DNA of 64,000 bases from Subtercola lobariae (lineage in GTDB: Bacteria > Actinomycetota > Actinomycetes > Actinomycetales > Microbacteriaceae). Shown piece after piece: positions 51,700-59,901 of this stretch. Where the stretch lies: NCBI RefSeq assembly GCF_014640255.1, contig NZ_BMGP01000007.1, positions 210,676 through 274,675 of the forward strand. Direction: 5' to 3'. The translations under genes and the position numbers were made by a program. Numbering within the stretch: the stretch's first letter is position 1; each line of letters opens with the position of its first letter. The notes under the pieces are model-generated. The model had not been told where the DNA came from. It made no database searches and saw only the letters and a program-made list of their open reading frames with translations.

Positions 51700-53313
51700 C
51701 TACCAGGCCGAGGGTTTGTAGTCTTTCAAAAAGACCCCGGTGACATCTTCGCCGGCCTCACCACGCACGATCGGATCGTAGACCCGCGCAGCCCCGTCGA
51801 CAAGGTCGAGCGGCGCATGAAAGCCTTCTTCGGCCAGCCGAACCTTCGTGGGGTGCGGGCGTTCGTCGGTGATCCAGCCGGTGTCGACGCTCGTCATCAG
51901 AATGCCGTCAGTCAGCATTTCTTTGGCGCTCGTTCGGGTGAGCATGTTCAGGGCTGCCTTGGCCATGTTGGTGTGTGGATGCCCGGGGCCCTTGTATCCG
52001 CGAGCGAACACGCCCTCCATGGCCGACACATTGACGATGTACGACCGGCCAGAGGCCGCCGCCCCAGCCGCAGCCGCCATCGCCGGGCGCAGTCGTGACA
52101 CGAGCAAAAACGGGGCTGTGGTGTTGCACAACTGCACCTCGAGCATCTCCAGCGGATCGACGTCTTGCACCGCCTGCGTCCAGCTGTTCTCGTGGTGCAG
52201 GTCTGGAACGAGGCCGCCGGCGTCGATGGCGGTGCCCGCCGCCAGTCGTTCGAGCGACGACGAGCCGGCAGCGAGCGCCAGGCCCGAGAGCTCGTCGGCG
52301 CTCAGCTCGTCAGGGGTCAGCCCGGCGTCGAGCAGCGCGGCCCCGAGCAGGTTGGAGCCGACCAGCTCTGAGTTCGCGTTGGCGTTTGCGTTTGTGTTCG
52401 CCTTCGTCGCAGCGAGCGCACTGGCCGCGCCCGCACGCTGAAGCAGCGGATGCGCCGCCACCGAGGCCGCGAGCGCTTGCGGATGCGCGTCGTTCGTGTG
52501 CCCGAACGTGATCATCTCCGGCAGCGGACCATCGGGCAGCGGACTCAGCTCAGCCTCGGCCAGCGGCGCGTACGACCCCGGCGAGCGCTTCACGGTCTGA
52601 GCGGCGTTGTTGATGAGAATGTCGAGCGGCCCGGCCTCTGCAACGGTCTCGGCCAGCCCGATCACCTGGGCAGGGTCACGCAGATCGATTCCCACGACAC
52701 GCAGCCGATGCAACCACTCGTGCGCATCGGGCAGGCTGGAGAACCGGCGCACCGCGTCACGCGGAAACCGCGTCGTGATGGTGGTGTGCGCGCCATCGCG
52801 CAGCAGCCGTAAGGCGATGTACATGCCGATCTTGGCGCGACCGCCGGTGAGCAGGGCGCGCTTGCCGGTGAGGTCGGTGCGGGCATCCCGTTTCGCGTGG
52901 CTCATGGCGGCGCAGTCGGGGCAGAGCTGGTGGTAGAACGCGTCGACCTGGGTGTAGTGCTGCTTGCAGATGTAGCAGGGCCGCGACTTGATGAGCGTGC
53001 CGGCGGTGGGGGCGGCCGTGGTCAGCGCCAGCGGAATGCCGCGCGTCTCGTCGTCGATGCGGTCGGGCGCGCCCGTTGCCGTGGCGGCGACCACGCTGCG
53101 GTCGGCGGCCTGAATCGCCTCGCGCTTCTCGTCGCGCCGGTTCTTCTTCACCGACTTGAACATCTTGGCGGTGGCTCGTCGTACAGCCACGAAATCTGGA
53201 TGCTCGTCGTCGAGCTCGTGCAGGCTCGCCAATACCCGCAGGGCCACCTCGAGGTCTTCGGGGGCGATGCCGTCTGTGGTCAGACGTGTGTCGGGCGAAA
53301 TGTTCTGATTCAT
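51700..53313 (-). CDS. SDR oxidoreductase with N-terminal zinc ribbon
   Basis: Protein of 537 residues. The first 115 residues are a charged helical region, then a zinc ribbon of two CxxC pairs (CYICKQHYTQ...QLCPDCA, about 117-135). The SDR fold follows: GKRALLTGGRAKIGMYIALRLL (TGxxxxG, about 150), DILINNAAQT, SYIVNVSAMEG (Ser) and the YKGPGHPHTNMAKAALN block supplying Tyr/Lys-type catalysis. Long insertions, including a Thr-Asn-Ala repeat from GCGTTT-like DNA, enlarge the substrate part. It is divergent from the ArsR-CDF metal-export operon, suggesting metal-related control. ATG 53313 is 11 bases after TACAAT. Confidence 0.87.
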   Translation of the reverse strand: MNQNISPDTRLTTDGIAPEDLEVALRVLASLHELDDEHPDFVAVRRATAKMFKSVKKNRRDEKREAIQAADRSVVAATATGAPDRIDDETRGIPLALTTAAPTAGTLIKSRPCYICKQHYTQVDAFYHQLCPDCAAMSHAKRDARTDLTGKRALLTGGRAKIGMYIALRLLRDGAHTTITTRFPRDAVRRFSSLPDAHEWLHRLRVVGIDLRDPAQVIGLAETVAEAGPLDILINNAAQTVKRSPGSYAPLAEAELSPLPDGPLPEMITFGHTNDAHPQALAASVAAHPLLQRAGAASALAATKANTNANANANSELVGSNLLGAALLDAGLTPDELSADELSGLALAAGSSSLERLAAGTAIDAGGLVPDLHHENSWTQAVQDVDPLEMLEVQLCNTTAPFLLVSRLRPAMAAAAGAAASGRSYIVNVSAMEGVFARGYKGPGHPHTNMAKAALNMLTRTSAKEMLTDGILMTSVDTGWITDERPHPTKVRLAEEGFHAPLDLVDGAARVYDPIVRGEAGEDVTGVFLKDYKPSAW

Positions 53314-53324
53314 GGGCTCGAAGA

Positions 53325-53330
53325 ATTGTA
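53325..53330 (-). promoter_or_regulatory. -10 box of the SDR gene
   Basis: TACAAT on the minus strand lies 11 bases before ATG 53313, giving at most a leader of about 5 bases; no clear -35. Confidence 0.45.
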
Positions 53331-53388
53331 CCCGCCACAACTGAACACCCAGCGGGAGGGGTGCGCGGCTGACACGGTGATCGATCCG

Positions 53389-53402
53389 AAATATTAGTAT
53401 TT
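53389..53402. promoter_or_regulatory. Dyad overlapping the ArsR gene -10 box
   Basis: AAATA (53389-53393) and TATTT (53398-53402) are inverted repeats around TTAG and overlap the TAGTAT box (53395-53400), 6 bases before ATG 53407. AT-rich dyads over promoters are typical ArsR/SmtB operators, so it is a plausible autorepression site. The arms are short. Confidence 0.5.
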
Positions 53403-53406
53403 GCGT

Positions 53407-53766
53407 ATGGATGCAGATAAGCAGGTATGTGGGCGCAGCCCCGACAGCCAATTCGTCGAGCTGGCCGTCGAGATCTTTGCCATGCTCGCCGATGCGACGC
53501 GTGTGCGGGTGATTCTGGCGCTGCGAGACGGCGAGCGCTCGGTGAACGACCTGGCCGACATCGTCGACAAGAGCCCCGCGTCGGTGTCGCAACACCTGGC
53601 GAAGCTGCGCCTCGCGCGGATCGTCGCGACGCGCCAGCACGGCCAGAAGGTCTACTACCGCCTCGAGAACGAGCACGCATCGAAGCTGGTCAGCGACGCG
53701 ATCTTCCAGGCCGAACACTCCCTCGGCGGCACCCCGCGTCACCACCACGCGGAGCACGCCGAGTGA
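53407..53766 (+). CDS. ArsR/SmtB-family metal-sensing repressor
   Basis: Winged-helix repressor of 119 residues: AVEIFAMLADATRVRVILALRDGERSVNDLADIVDKSPASVSQHLAKLRLARIVATRQHGQKVYYRLENEHASKLVSDAIFQAEH. It has no ArsR CVC site in the recognition helix, but a His-rich tail (RHHHAEHAE) and His/Asp in the last helix (EHASKLVSDAIFQAEH), resembling the Zn/Co/Ni sensors of the CzrA/KmtR type. The gene overlaps the CDF transporter gene by four bases (GTGA), so it very likely represses the exporter operon when metal is low. Leaderless start after TAGTAT. Confidence 0.93.
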   Translation: MDADKQVCGRSPDSQFVELAVEIFAMLADATRVRVILALRDGERSVNDLADIVDKSPASVSQHLAKLRLARIVATRQHGQKVYYRLENEHASKLVSDAIFQAEHSLGGTPRHHHAEHAE

Positions 53767-54836
53767 CCAACGCTCCGGATGCTCGGCCCGCCCAGCCCGC
53801 ACCGCGCACCCACGACGACACGCACGATCACGAGCATCGACACGGGCACAGCCACGGGCACGATCATGACCACGAACATCCGCACGAGCATGCCCACCCG
53901 ACAGGCGTGCGCGGGTTTTTCTTTCAGCTGTTCGTGCCGCACAGCCACGACGCCGCCGACTCGATCGACGACGCACTCGAGGCGAGCGCGGCGGGGGTGC
54001 GGGCGCTCAAGATCAGCCTGTTCATTTTGCTCGGCACGACGCTCGTGCAGTTCGGGGTGTTCATCGTTAGCGGCTCGGTCGCGTTGCTGGCCGACACCAT
54101 TCACAACTTCTCTGACGCACTGACCGCCGTTCCACTGTGGATCGCGTTCGTTCTCGCCCGCCGTGCGGCCACGCGCGCGTACACGTTCGGGTTCGGCCGC
54201 GCCGAAGACCTCGCGGGCCTTTTCATCGTGGCCGTGGTCGCCCTATCGGCCGTCATCGCCGGGTGGGAGGCGATCACGCGCTTCTTTCACCCAGCGACGG
54301 TCACCAACCTCGGCTGGGTCATCGTGGCCGGTGTCGTGGGCTTCGCTGGCAACGAAATCGTGGCCATCTACCGCATCAGTGTCGGCCGCAAGATCGGTTC
54401 GGCAGCGCTCGTCGCCGACGGCGTGCACGCCCGCATCGACGGCCTCACCTCGCTCTCGGTGGTGCTCGGGGCCGTCGGTGTGATGCTCGGGTTTCCGCTC
54501 GCCGACCCCCTCGTCGGGCTGCTCATCGCCGTTTCGATTCTGCTGCTGCTCTGGGGCACCGTGCGCAGCATCGGGCGCCGTCTTATGGACGGCGTCGAAC
54601 CCGAACTGTTGCACCGCGCCGAGCACGCTCTCGAAGAAACGCCCGGTGTGCGTGGTGTCACGCGCATTCAGCTGCGCTGGGTCGGACACCGGCTGCAGGG
54701 CGCCGCCGAGATCGCCGTGGCTGACACGACGGTCGGCGCTGCCACCGCCATCGTGCGCGACGCCCGTCACCGACTCACCCACGCACTGCCCAATCTCGAC
54801 GACATGGTGATCGCCGTCGCATCCGATTCGCCGTAG
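53763..54836 (+). CDS. Cation diffusion facilitator (zinc/cobalt-type) exporter
   Basis: CDF antiporter of 357 residues. A His/Asp-rich N-terminus (DDTHDHEHRHGHSHGHDHDH, about 17-45) may chelate metal. Six membrane helices follow, holding the transport-site residues HNFSDALTAV (His-x3-Asp) in helix 2 and DGVHARIDGLTSL in helix 5, and a C-terminal cytoplasmic metallochaperone-like domain. It would exchange Zn2+ or Co2+ for protons and lower cytoplasmic metal. The GTG start overlaps the ArsR gene stop, giving a classical repressor-exporter operon. Confidence 0.94.
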   Translation: MTNAPDARPAQPAPRTHDDTHDHEHRHGHSHGHDHDHEHPHEHAHPTGVRGFFFQLFVPHSHDAADSIDDALEASAAGVRALKISLFILLGTTLVQFGVFIVSGSVALLADTIHNFSDALTAVPLWIAFVLARRAATRAYTFGFGRAEDLAGLFIVAVVALSAVIAGWEAITRFFHPATVTNLGWVIVAGVVGFAGNEIVAIYRISVGRKIGSAALVADGVHARIDGLTSLSVVLGAVGVMLGFPLADPLVGLLIAVSILLLLWGTVRSIGRRLMDGVEPELLHRAEHALEETPGVRGVTRIQLRWVGHRLQGAAEIAVADTTVGAATAIVRDARHRLTHALPNLDDMVIAVASDSP

Positions 54837-54888
54837 TAGTCAGTTCTTCCGTGGCCGCTCGATTCGCCGCACTCGAGCGCCACGCTCC

Positions 54889-54958
54889 ACGAGAGAAGCC
54901 GGTACGCACGAGAGACGCTGTTGCGCGGGCTTCTCTCGTCTCGAAGAGCTTGTCTCGT
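54889..54958. repeat. Second copy of the CGAGAGAAGCC inverted repeat family
   Basis: Twelve-base arms ACGAGAGAAGCC (54889-54900) and GGCTTCTCTCGT (54928-54939) are perfect inverted repeats; a degenerate third core GAGCTTGTCTCG follows (54947-54958). Spacing and order of the cores match those of the 4360-4433 element. It lies between the CDF and helicase genes, both on the plus strand. Confidence 0.8.
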
Positions 54959-54999
54959 CGGGGTAGCGAGGGTGCGAGGCTGCGGGGCGCGTGGTCGCG

Positions 55000-55005
55000 T
55001 ACGCT
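55000..55005 (+). promoter_or_regulatory. -10 box for leaderless helicase gene
   Basis: TACGCT lies 6 bases before ATG 55012, without an SD. Confidence 0.4.
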
Positions 55006-55011
55006 CGAACA

Positions 55012-57666
55012 ATGACGGATGCCCAGCTCGACTCGCTCGTCTCGCTGGTGAACTACGTGCCCGAGACCGATGGCCGGGCATCCGGAGCCGGAGCGAGCGG
55101 GGCTGCCAGCGGGGCCACGAACCGGCAGCCCGCAGACCCCGACGTGCTCTTCGAGCGGTTCACCGAGTACACGGCGAGTCGCGGGCTGACGCTGTACCCG
55201 GCGCAGGAGGAGGCGATCATCGAGATCGTCTCGGGCGCCAACGTGATCCTCAGCACTCCGACCGGCACCGGCAAGTCGCTCGTGGCCGTCGCGGCACACT
55301 TCGCGGCGCTCGCCGACGGCCGCCGCACGTTCTACACCGCACCCATCAAGGCACTCGTCAGTGAGAAGTTCTTCGCCCTCGTGGAGATCTTCGGCCCCAC
55401 AAACGTGGGCATGGTCACAGGCGACTCGAGCGTCAACGCCGACGCTCCGATCATCTGCTGCACCGCCGAGATTCTCGCCAACATTGCGCTGCGGCACGGC
55501 GCGGATGCTCCAGTCGACCAAGTCGTGATGGACGAGTTCCACTTCTACAGTGACCCCGAACGCGGCTGGGCGTGGCAGGTTCCGCTGCTGACGCTGCCGC
55601 GGGTGCAGTTCATTCTCATGTCGGCGACGCTCGGCGACGTGAGCTGGCTGTCGAAAGACCTCACGAAGCGCACCAACCGTGAAACCGCAGTGGTTACCGG
55701 GGTCGAGAGACCCGTTCCGCTGAACTACTACTACGCCACAACGCCCGTGCACGAAACGGTCGAAGACCTGCTGAAAACTGCGCAAGCACCCATCTACGTG
55801 GTGCATTTCTCGCAGCTCGCCGCGCTCGAACGGGCGCAGGCGCTCTCGAGCGTGAAGATCGTCAGCCGCGAGCAGCGCGACGAGATCGCCGACGCGATCG
55901 GCGACTTCCGCTTCACCACGAACTTCGGCCGCACCCTGTCGCGGCTGATCCGCGCCGGAATCGGCGTGCATCACGCCGGCATGCTGCCGAAGTACCGCCG
56001 GCTGGTCGAGCAGCTCGCCCAGCGCGGCCTGCTGCGCGTCATCTGCGGAACCGACACCCTCGGCGTGGGCATCAACGTGCCCATCCGCACGGTGCTGCTG
56101 ACCGCGCTCACCAAGTTCGACGGCACCCGGATGCGCCAGCTCACCGCACGCGAGTTTCACCAGGTAGCGGGTCGCGCGGGTCGCGCCGGATTCGATACCG
56201 CTGGAACGGTGGTGTGCCAGGCGCCCGAGCACGAGACCGAGAACGCGCGGCTCGTGGCGAAGGCCGGTGACGACCCCAAGAAGATCAAGCGCATCGTGAA
56301 GAAACGCGCGCCCGAGGGCTTCGTCTCGTGGGGTGAGCCGAGCTTCAACCGGCTGATCGCGGCCGAGCCCGAGACGCTGACGTCGAGCATGCAGATCAAC
56401 CATGCGATGCTGCTGAACATCATCGGGCGGGGCCCCGGGCCAGAAGGCCCACAGCCCGACCCTTTCAGCGAAACGCGAAAGCTGCTCGAAGACAACCACG
56501 AACCCAGATCCAGGCAGCTCGAACTCGAGCGCCAGGCGCTCGCCATCTATCGAACGCTGCGCACGGCGGGCATTGTCGAGCAGAGTGAGCCTGACCAGAA
56601 CGGGCGGGTGAGCATCCGACTGACCGTCGACTTGCAACCGAATTTCGCGCTCAACCAACCGTTGTCGCCGTTCGCGCTCGCGGCATTCGAGCTGTTGAAT
56701 CTCGAAGACCCCACCTACGCGCTCGACATGATCTCGGTGCTCGAAGCTACTCTTGACGACCCGCGGCCCGTGCTCTCGGCCCAGCAGTTTCAGGCGAAAG
56801 GCGAAGCCGTTGCAGCGATGAAGGCCGAGGGAATCGAGTACGACCAGCGCATGGAGCTGCTCGAACAGATCACGCACCCGAAGCCGCTCGAGGAGTTGCT
56901 CGACGCGGCCTTCGAGATCTACAAGGCGTCGCAGCCCTGGGTGGGCGACTTCGAGCTCAGCCCCAAGACCGTGGTACGTGATATGTACGAACGGGCGATG
57001 ACGTTCAACGACTACATCGGCTACTACAAGCTCAACCGGTCGGAGGGGCTCGTGCTGCGGTACTTCTCCGACGCGTTTCGGGCCGCTCGCGCGACGATTC
57101 CCGATGAGTCGAAGACCGAAGACCTGCTCGACCTCATCGAATGGCTCGGCGAGCTCGTGCGCCAGGTCGACTCGAGCCTGCTCGACGAGTGGGAAGAGCT
57201 GACGAACCCCACCGAGGTGCAAGGCGAGGCTGATCTCGTGACGGGTGTCGCGCGTAGGGTGACGGCCGTGCTGCCGCCTGCGCCGCACAGCGTGGTGTCG
57301 AACCTGCGCGCCTTTCGCATTCTCGTGCGCAACGAGCTTTTCAGGCGCGTTCAGCTCGCGGCGCTCGACAAGATCGACGAGCTGGGCGAACTCGAGACGG
57401 CTTCGGGTTCGGGCTTCACCGCCGAGGGCTGGGCGGATGCCCTAGACGAGTACTTCAGCGAATACGACCACCTCGGCACCGGCGCGGCCGCCCGAAGCGC
57501 GTCGATGCTCAGCGTGACCGAGCAGCCCGGCGTCTGGCTCGTGCGGCAGACCTTCGACGACCCAGAAGGCGATCACGACTGGGGCATCGACGCCGAGGTC
57601 GACCTCGTGGCCTCGGCCGAGCAGGGCATCGCGGTGGTGCGCGTTCTGGGAGTGACGAGCCACTAG
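55012..57666 (+). CDS. DEAH/DEAD-type RNA helicase with DUF3516 domain
   Basis: Superfamily 2 helicase of 884 residues. Walker A STPTGTGKSLVA (about 82), a DEFH Walker B (about 173), SAT motif III (LMSATLGD) and motif VI-like QVAGRAGRAGFDT identify a Ski2-like helicase. The C-terminal half (about 470-880) matches DUF3516, a domain found in actinobacterial helicases. It unwinds RNA or DNA in ATP-driven fashion; the role in decay or repair is open. ATG 55012 is chosen over the upstream GTG 54991; the box TACGCT lies 6 bases before it. Confidence 0.93.
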   Translation: MTDAQLDSLVSLVNYVPETDGRASGAGASGAASGATNRQPADPDVLFERFTEYTASRGLTLYPAQEEAIIEIVSGANVILSTPTGTGKSLVAVAAHFAALADGRRTFYTAPIKALVSEKFFALVEIFGPTNVGMVTGDSSVNADAPIICCTAEILANIALRHGADAPVDQVVMDEFHFYSDPERGWAWQVPLLTLPRVQFILMSATLGDVSWLSKDLTKRTNRETAVVTGVERPVPLNYYYATTPVHETVEDLLKTAQAPIYVVHFSQLAALERAQALSSVKIVSREQRDEIADAIGDFRFTTNFGRTLSRLIRAGIGVHHAGMLPKYRRLVEQLAQRGLLRVICGTDTLGVGINVPIRTVLLTALTKFDGTRMRQLTAREFHQVAGRAGRAGFDTAGTVVCQAPEHETENARLVAKAGDDPKKIKRIVKKRAPEGFVSWGEPSFNRLIAAEPETLTSSMQINHAMLLNIIGRGPGPEGPQPDPFSETRKLLEDNHEPRSRQLELERQALAIYRTLRTAGIVEQSEPDQNGRVSIRLTVDLQPNFALNQPLSPFALAAFELLNLEDPTYALDMISVLEATLDDPRPVLSAQQFQAKGEAVAAMKAEGIEYDQRMELLEQITHPKPLEELLDAAFEIYKASQPWVGDFELSPKTVVRDMYERAMTFNDYIGYYKLNRSEGLVLRYFSDAFRAARATIPDESKTEDLLDLIEWLGELVRQVDSSLLDEWEELTNPTEVQGEADLVTGVARRVTAVLPPAPHSVVSNLRAFRILVRNELFRRVQLAALDKIDELGELETASGSGFTAEGWADALDEYFSEYDHLGTGAAARSASMLSVTEQPGVWLVRQTFDDPEGDHDWGIDAEVDLVASAEQGIAVVRVLGVTSH

Positions 57667-57729
57667 GCCACTCCGCCCGCCGACGTCGCGGTCGGAGCCT
57701 GAGGCCAGCGTGGGCCCAGCCTCTAGGCG

Positions 57730-58140
57730 CTACGCGGCGAGCAGCCGCTCGAGCATGTCGCCCAGCGCGGCGCGCTCAGAGGCATCAAGGGGGGCGAAGG
57801 ATGCCCGTACCGCACGCTCGGTGACCATTCGGCCCTCGGCAAACACTCGCTCGCCCTCGTCGGTGAGCTCGGGGCGAATCGCCCGTCCGGCGCCATTCAC
57901 GCGCCGAATCAGCCCGCGAGACTCAAGCCGCGCCGCAAGGGTTCCGAACGCCTGATCGGTTTGAAAGGTGAGAACGGCGAGGTCGTGCAGCGATGCGCCG
58001 GGGTTCTCGTGCAGGTGCCGCAGGGCATCCCATTGCACCAGGGTCACGCCGAGCGGCCGCAGTCCCTCGGTCGCAGCACGGTGATGTTTCACCTGCAGGC
58101 GTTTCACCGCCAGGCCCAGTTCGGGAATCGTCATGGTCAT
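57730..58140 (-). CDS. MarR-family regulator
   Basis: Winged-helix regulator of 136 residues: a helical start (ELGLAVKRLQVKHHRAATEGLRPLGVTLVQWDALRHLHENPG), recognition region (SLHDLAVLTFQTDQAFGTLAARLESRGLIRRVNGAGRAIRPELTDEGERVF) and a C-terminal dimer helix. It is divergent from an alpha/beta hydrolase gene; an imperfect palindrome (58171-58201) covers the -35 boxes of both promoters, so it probably represses both. ATG 58140 is 7 bases after TAGAGT; an in-frame GTG at 58149 overlaps that box and is unlikely. Confidence 0.9.
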   Translation of the reverse strand: MTMTIPELGLAVKRLQVKHHRAATEGLRPLGVTLVQWDALRHLHENPGASLHDLAVLTFQTDQAFGTLAARLESRGLIRRVNGAGRAIRPELTDEGERVFAEGRMVTERAVRASFAPLDASERAALGDMLERLLAA

Positions 58141-58147
58141 GTTCTTC

Positions 58148-58153
58148 ACTCTA
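58148..58153 (-). promoter_or_regulatory. -10 box of the MarR gene
   Basis: TAGAGT on the minus strand, 7 bases before ATG 58140; TAAACA (58176-58171) 17 bases upstream may be its -35. Confidence 0.5.
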
Positions 58154-58170
58154 CTCCATTTGAGTCAATA

Positions 58171-58201
58171 TGTTTATATAAAGTTGTTGCCTATCTAAAC
58201 A
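58171..58201. promoter_or_regulatory. Candidate MarR operator shared by divergent promoters
   Basis: TGTTTATATA (58171-58180) and TATCTAAACA (58192-58201) are inverted repeats with one mismatch and an 11-base spacer. The element overlaps the probable -35 of the MarR gene (TAAACA) and of the hydrolase gene (TTGCCT, 58187-58192). Confidence 0.65.
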
Positions 58202-58215
58202 TGTGGATATAGAGT
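58187..58215 (+). promoter_or_regulatory. Promoter of the divergent hydrolase gene
   Basis: TTGCCT (58187-58192), a 17-base spacer and TAGAGT (58210-58215), followed by 7 bases and ATG 58223; a leaderless start using the same -10 hexamer as the MarR gene. Confidence 0.6.
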
Positions 58216-58222
58216 TGCAGCC

Positions 58223-58999
58223 ATGACAACTTCGACTTCACTCACCATCTCGACCTCGTTCGGCGACGTACCCCTCACCATCGACGAGCGCGGCACCGGC
58301 CGGCCCATCGTCATTCTGCACGGCGGCGGTGGCCCGAATTCGGTCGCCGCATTCGCCGATCTGCTTGCCGAAGAGACCGGCACTCGCGTAATCGTGCCCG
58401 TGCACCCCGGTTTCGGGGGCACCCCGCGGCCCGAATCGCTCACCTCGGTCGAGAATCTCGCCGAGCTCTACGCCGGCCTGCTCGACGCGCTCGAGCTCGA
58501 CGACACCACGGTGATCGGTAACTCGATGGGCGGCTGGATCGCGGCCGAATTGGCACTAAGGCACTCGCCCCGAGTCGGCCGCGTCTCCCTGGTCGACTCG
58601 GTGGGCATTGAGGTTGAAGGTCACCCCGTTGCCGCAGATCTCGCGCCCACCCAGCTCGCCGAATTCAGTTGGTACGACCCGTCGAAGGCGCCGAGCCTCG
58701 ACCCGTCGGCGTTGCCGCCCGCTGCGCGCGAGATCTTCGCCGCAAACCGCGCATCACTCGCCCTCTACGGCAAGCGGATGGTCGACCCCACGCTGCTTGG
58801 CCGGCTCCCCGGCATCGACGTGCCGACGCTCGTTCTCTGGGGCGAGGCAGACCGCATCGGCGACGTCGACTATGGGCGGGCGTTTGCCGCTGCGATTCCG
58901 GATGCCCGTTTCGAACTCTTGCTGCACACCGGCCACGTGCCGCAAATGGAGACCCCGGAGGTTCTGCTCGACGCCCTCCGGGAGTTCGTCGCGGCCTAG
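58223..58999 (+). CDS. Alpha/beta hydrolase under MarR control
   Basis: Hydrolase of 258 residues. Oxyanion HGGGGPNS (about 33), nucleophile elbow GNSMGGWIA (Ser about 97), acid Asp in LWGEADRIGDVDYG (about 212) and His in LLHTGHVPQMETPE (about 241) are all present. The closest relatives are haloalkane-dehalogenase-like or meta-cleavage-product hydrolases; the substrate is not known. It is divergent from the MarR gene, so it may handle a compound sensed by that regulator. Its TAG stop shares CTAG with the stop of the convergent prenyltransferase gene. Confidence 0.9.
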   Translation: MTTSTSLTISTSFGDVPLTIDERGTGRPIVILHGGGGPNSVAAFADLLAEETGTRVIVPVHPGFGGTPRPESLTSVENLAELYAGLLDALELDDTTVIGNSMGGWIAAELALRHSPRVGRVSLVDSVGIEVEGHPVAADLAPTQLAEFSWYDPSKAPSLDPSALPPAAREIFAANRASLALYGKRMVDPTLLGRLPGIDVPTLVLWGEADRIGDVDYGRAFAAAIPDARFELLLHTGHVPQMETPEVLLDALREFVAA

Positions 59000-59871
59000 G
59001 CCATCAGGCTCGAGCCCGAGAGTGCGAGCTGCACCACCGCGAGCAGCGCGCTCGCGATGATCAGCTGAAACAGCAGCCGCCCCGGCGGCCTTGTCAGCAC
59101 CAGCCACACTCCGACGCCCGCGATCATCACCTCCAGGGCGAAGCCGACGAGACCGACCACCCCGACATCGCCGAGCGAACGGCCGGCGCCGAACGTCACG
59201 AGAGCAGACGCCACCAGAAGCGAACCGAACGCGGCGAGCCCCGAGGGAGTTCGGCCGAGCCGGTGGGGCAGGCCGCGCACCCCGGTGGCCCGGTCGTCGT
59301 CGAGGTCGGGCAACACATTCGCGAAGTGCGCCGCGAGCCCCAACAGCGCGCCGGCGCCCATCACCCACCAGGCCGCTCGCTGCGGAGGAGTCGACGCGAG
59401 CGTCACCACCAGCGGCAGCAGCCCGAAACTCACCACATACGGCAGCCACGAGAGCGCCGTCTTCTTCAGCCCCAGGTTGTAACTGAGGCCCGAGGCGACG
59501 AGCACGAGATGGGCGACGCCCGCCGCGACTCCGAGCACAAACGACAACGGGATGACCGCGAGAGTCACCACGATGAACGCCGTTCGCACGGTCTGCACCC
59601 GAACCGCCCCCGTTGCCACGGGCTTATCGAGCCGCCCGACTTCGGCGTCGCGCCGCGCATCGAGCCAGTCGTTCGACCATCCAATGGCCAACTGACCCGC
59701 CAACACGGCCAGAGCCACCTCGCCCACGCGCAGCGGAGTCAGCCCAATGGCGATGCCGAGCACCACCGAGAGCAGAGTCACCGCGACGGTGGGCCCTGGG
59801 TGGCAGGCAGCCACGAGCGCACGGAAAAGCGACCGATGTTGACCCGAACGGGGGGTGTGAACATCGCTCAT
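58996..59871 (-). CDS. UbiA-family prenyltransferase
   Basis: Membrane prenyltransferase of 291 residues with about nine helices. The first aspartate-rich motif is GWSNDWLDARRDA (NDxxDxxxD, about 69) and the second DLDDDRATGVRGLPHRLG (about 193); both bind Mg2+-pyrophosphate of the prenyl donor. It attaches an isoprenoid chain to an aromatic acceptor, such as MenA in menaquinone synthesis or an SCO6491-like lipid modifier; no menaquinone gene is nearby. ATG 59871 is preceded by AAAGG; the longer frame upstream is not used. Confidence 0.9.
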   Translation of the reverse strand: MSDVHTPRSGQHRSLFRALVAACHPGPTVAVTLLSVVLGIAIGLTPLRVGEVALAVLAGQLAIGWSNDWLDARRDAEVGRLDKPVATGAVRVQTVRTAFIVVTLAVIPLSFVLGVAAGVAHLVLVASGLSYNLGLKKTALSWLPYVVSFGLLPLVVTLASTPPQRAAWWVMGAGALLGLAAHFANVLPDLDDDRATGVRGLPHRLGRTPSGLAAFGSLLVASALVTFGAGRSLGDVGVVGLVGFALEVMIAGVGVWLVLTRPPGRLLFQLIIASALLAVVQLALSGSSLMA

Positions 59872-59889
59872 CAATGACCTTTCAGCCGA

Positions 59890-59895
59890 TACTGT
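59890..59895 (+). promoter_or_regulatory. -10 box for leaderless polysaccharide deacetylase gene
   Basis: TACTGT lies 6 bases before GTG 59902 and between two divergent starts only 30 bases apart. Confidence 0.45.
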
Positions 59896-59901
59896 CGACG
59901 A

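Noticed and set aside
53314..53976. Long N-terminal extension of the SDR gene
   Set aside because: It runs antisense through the certain ArsR and CDF genes and consists of Arg/Ala/Asp-rich shadow; ATG 53313 precedes a normal protein.
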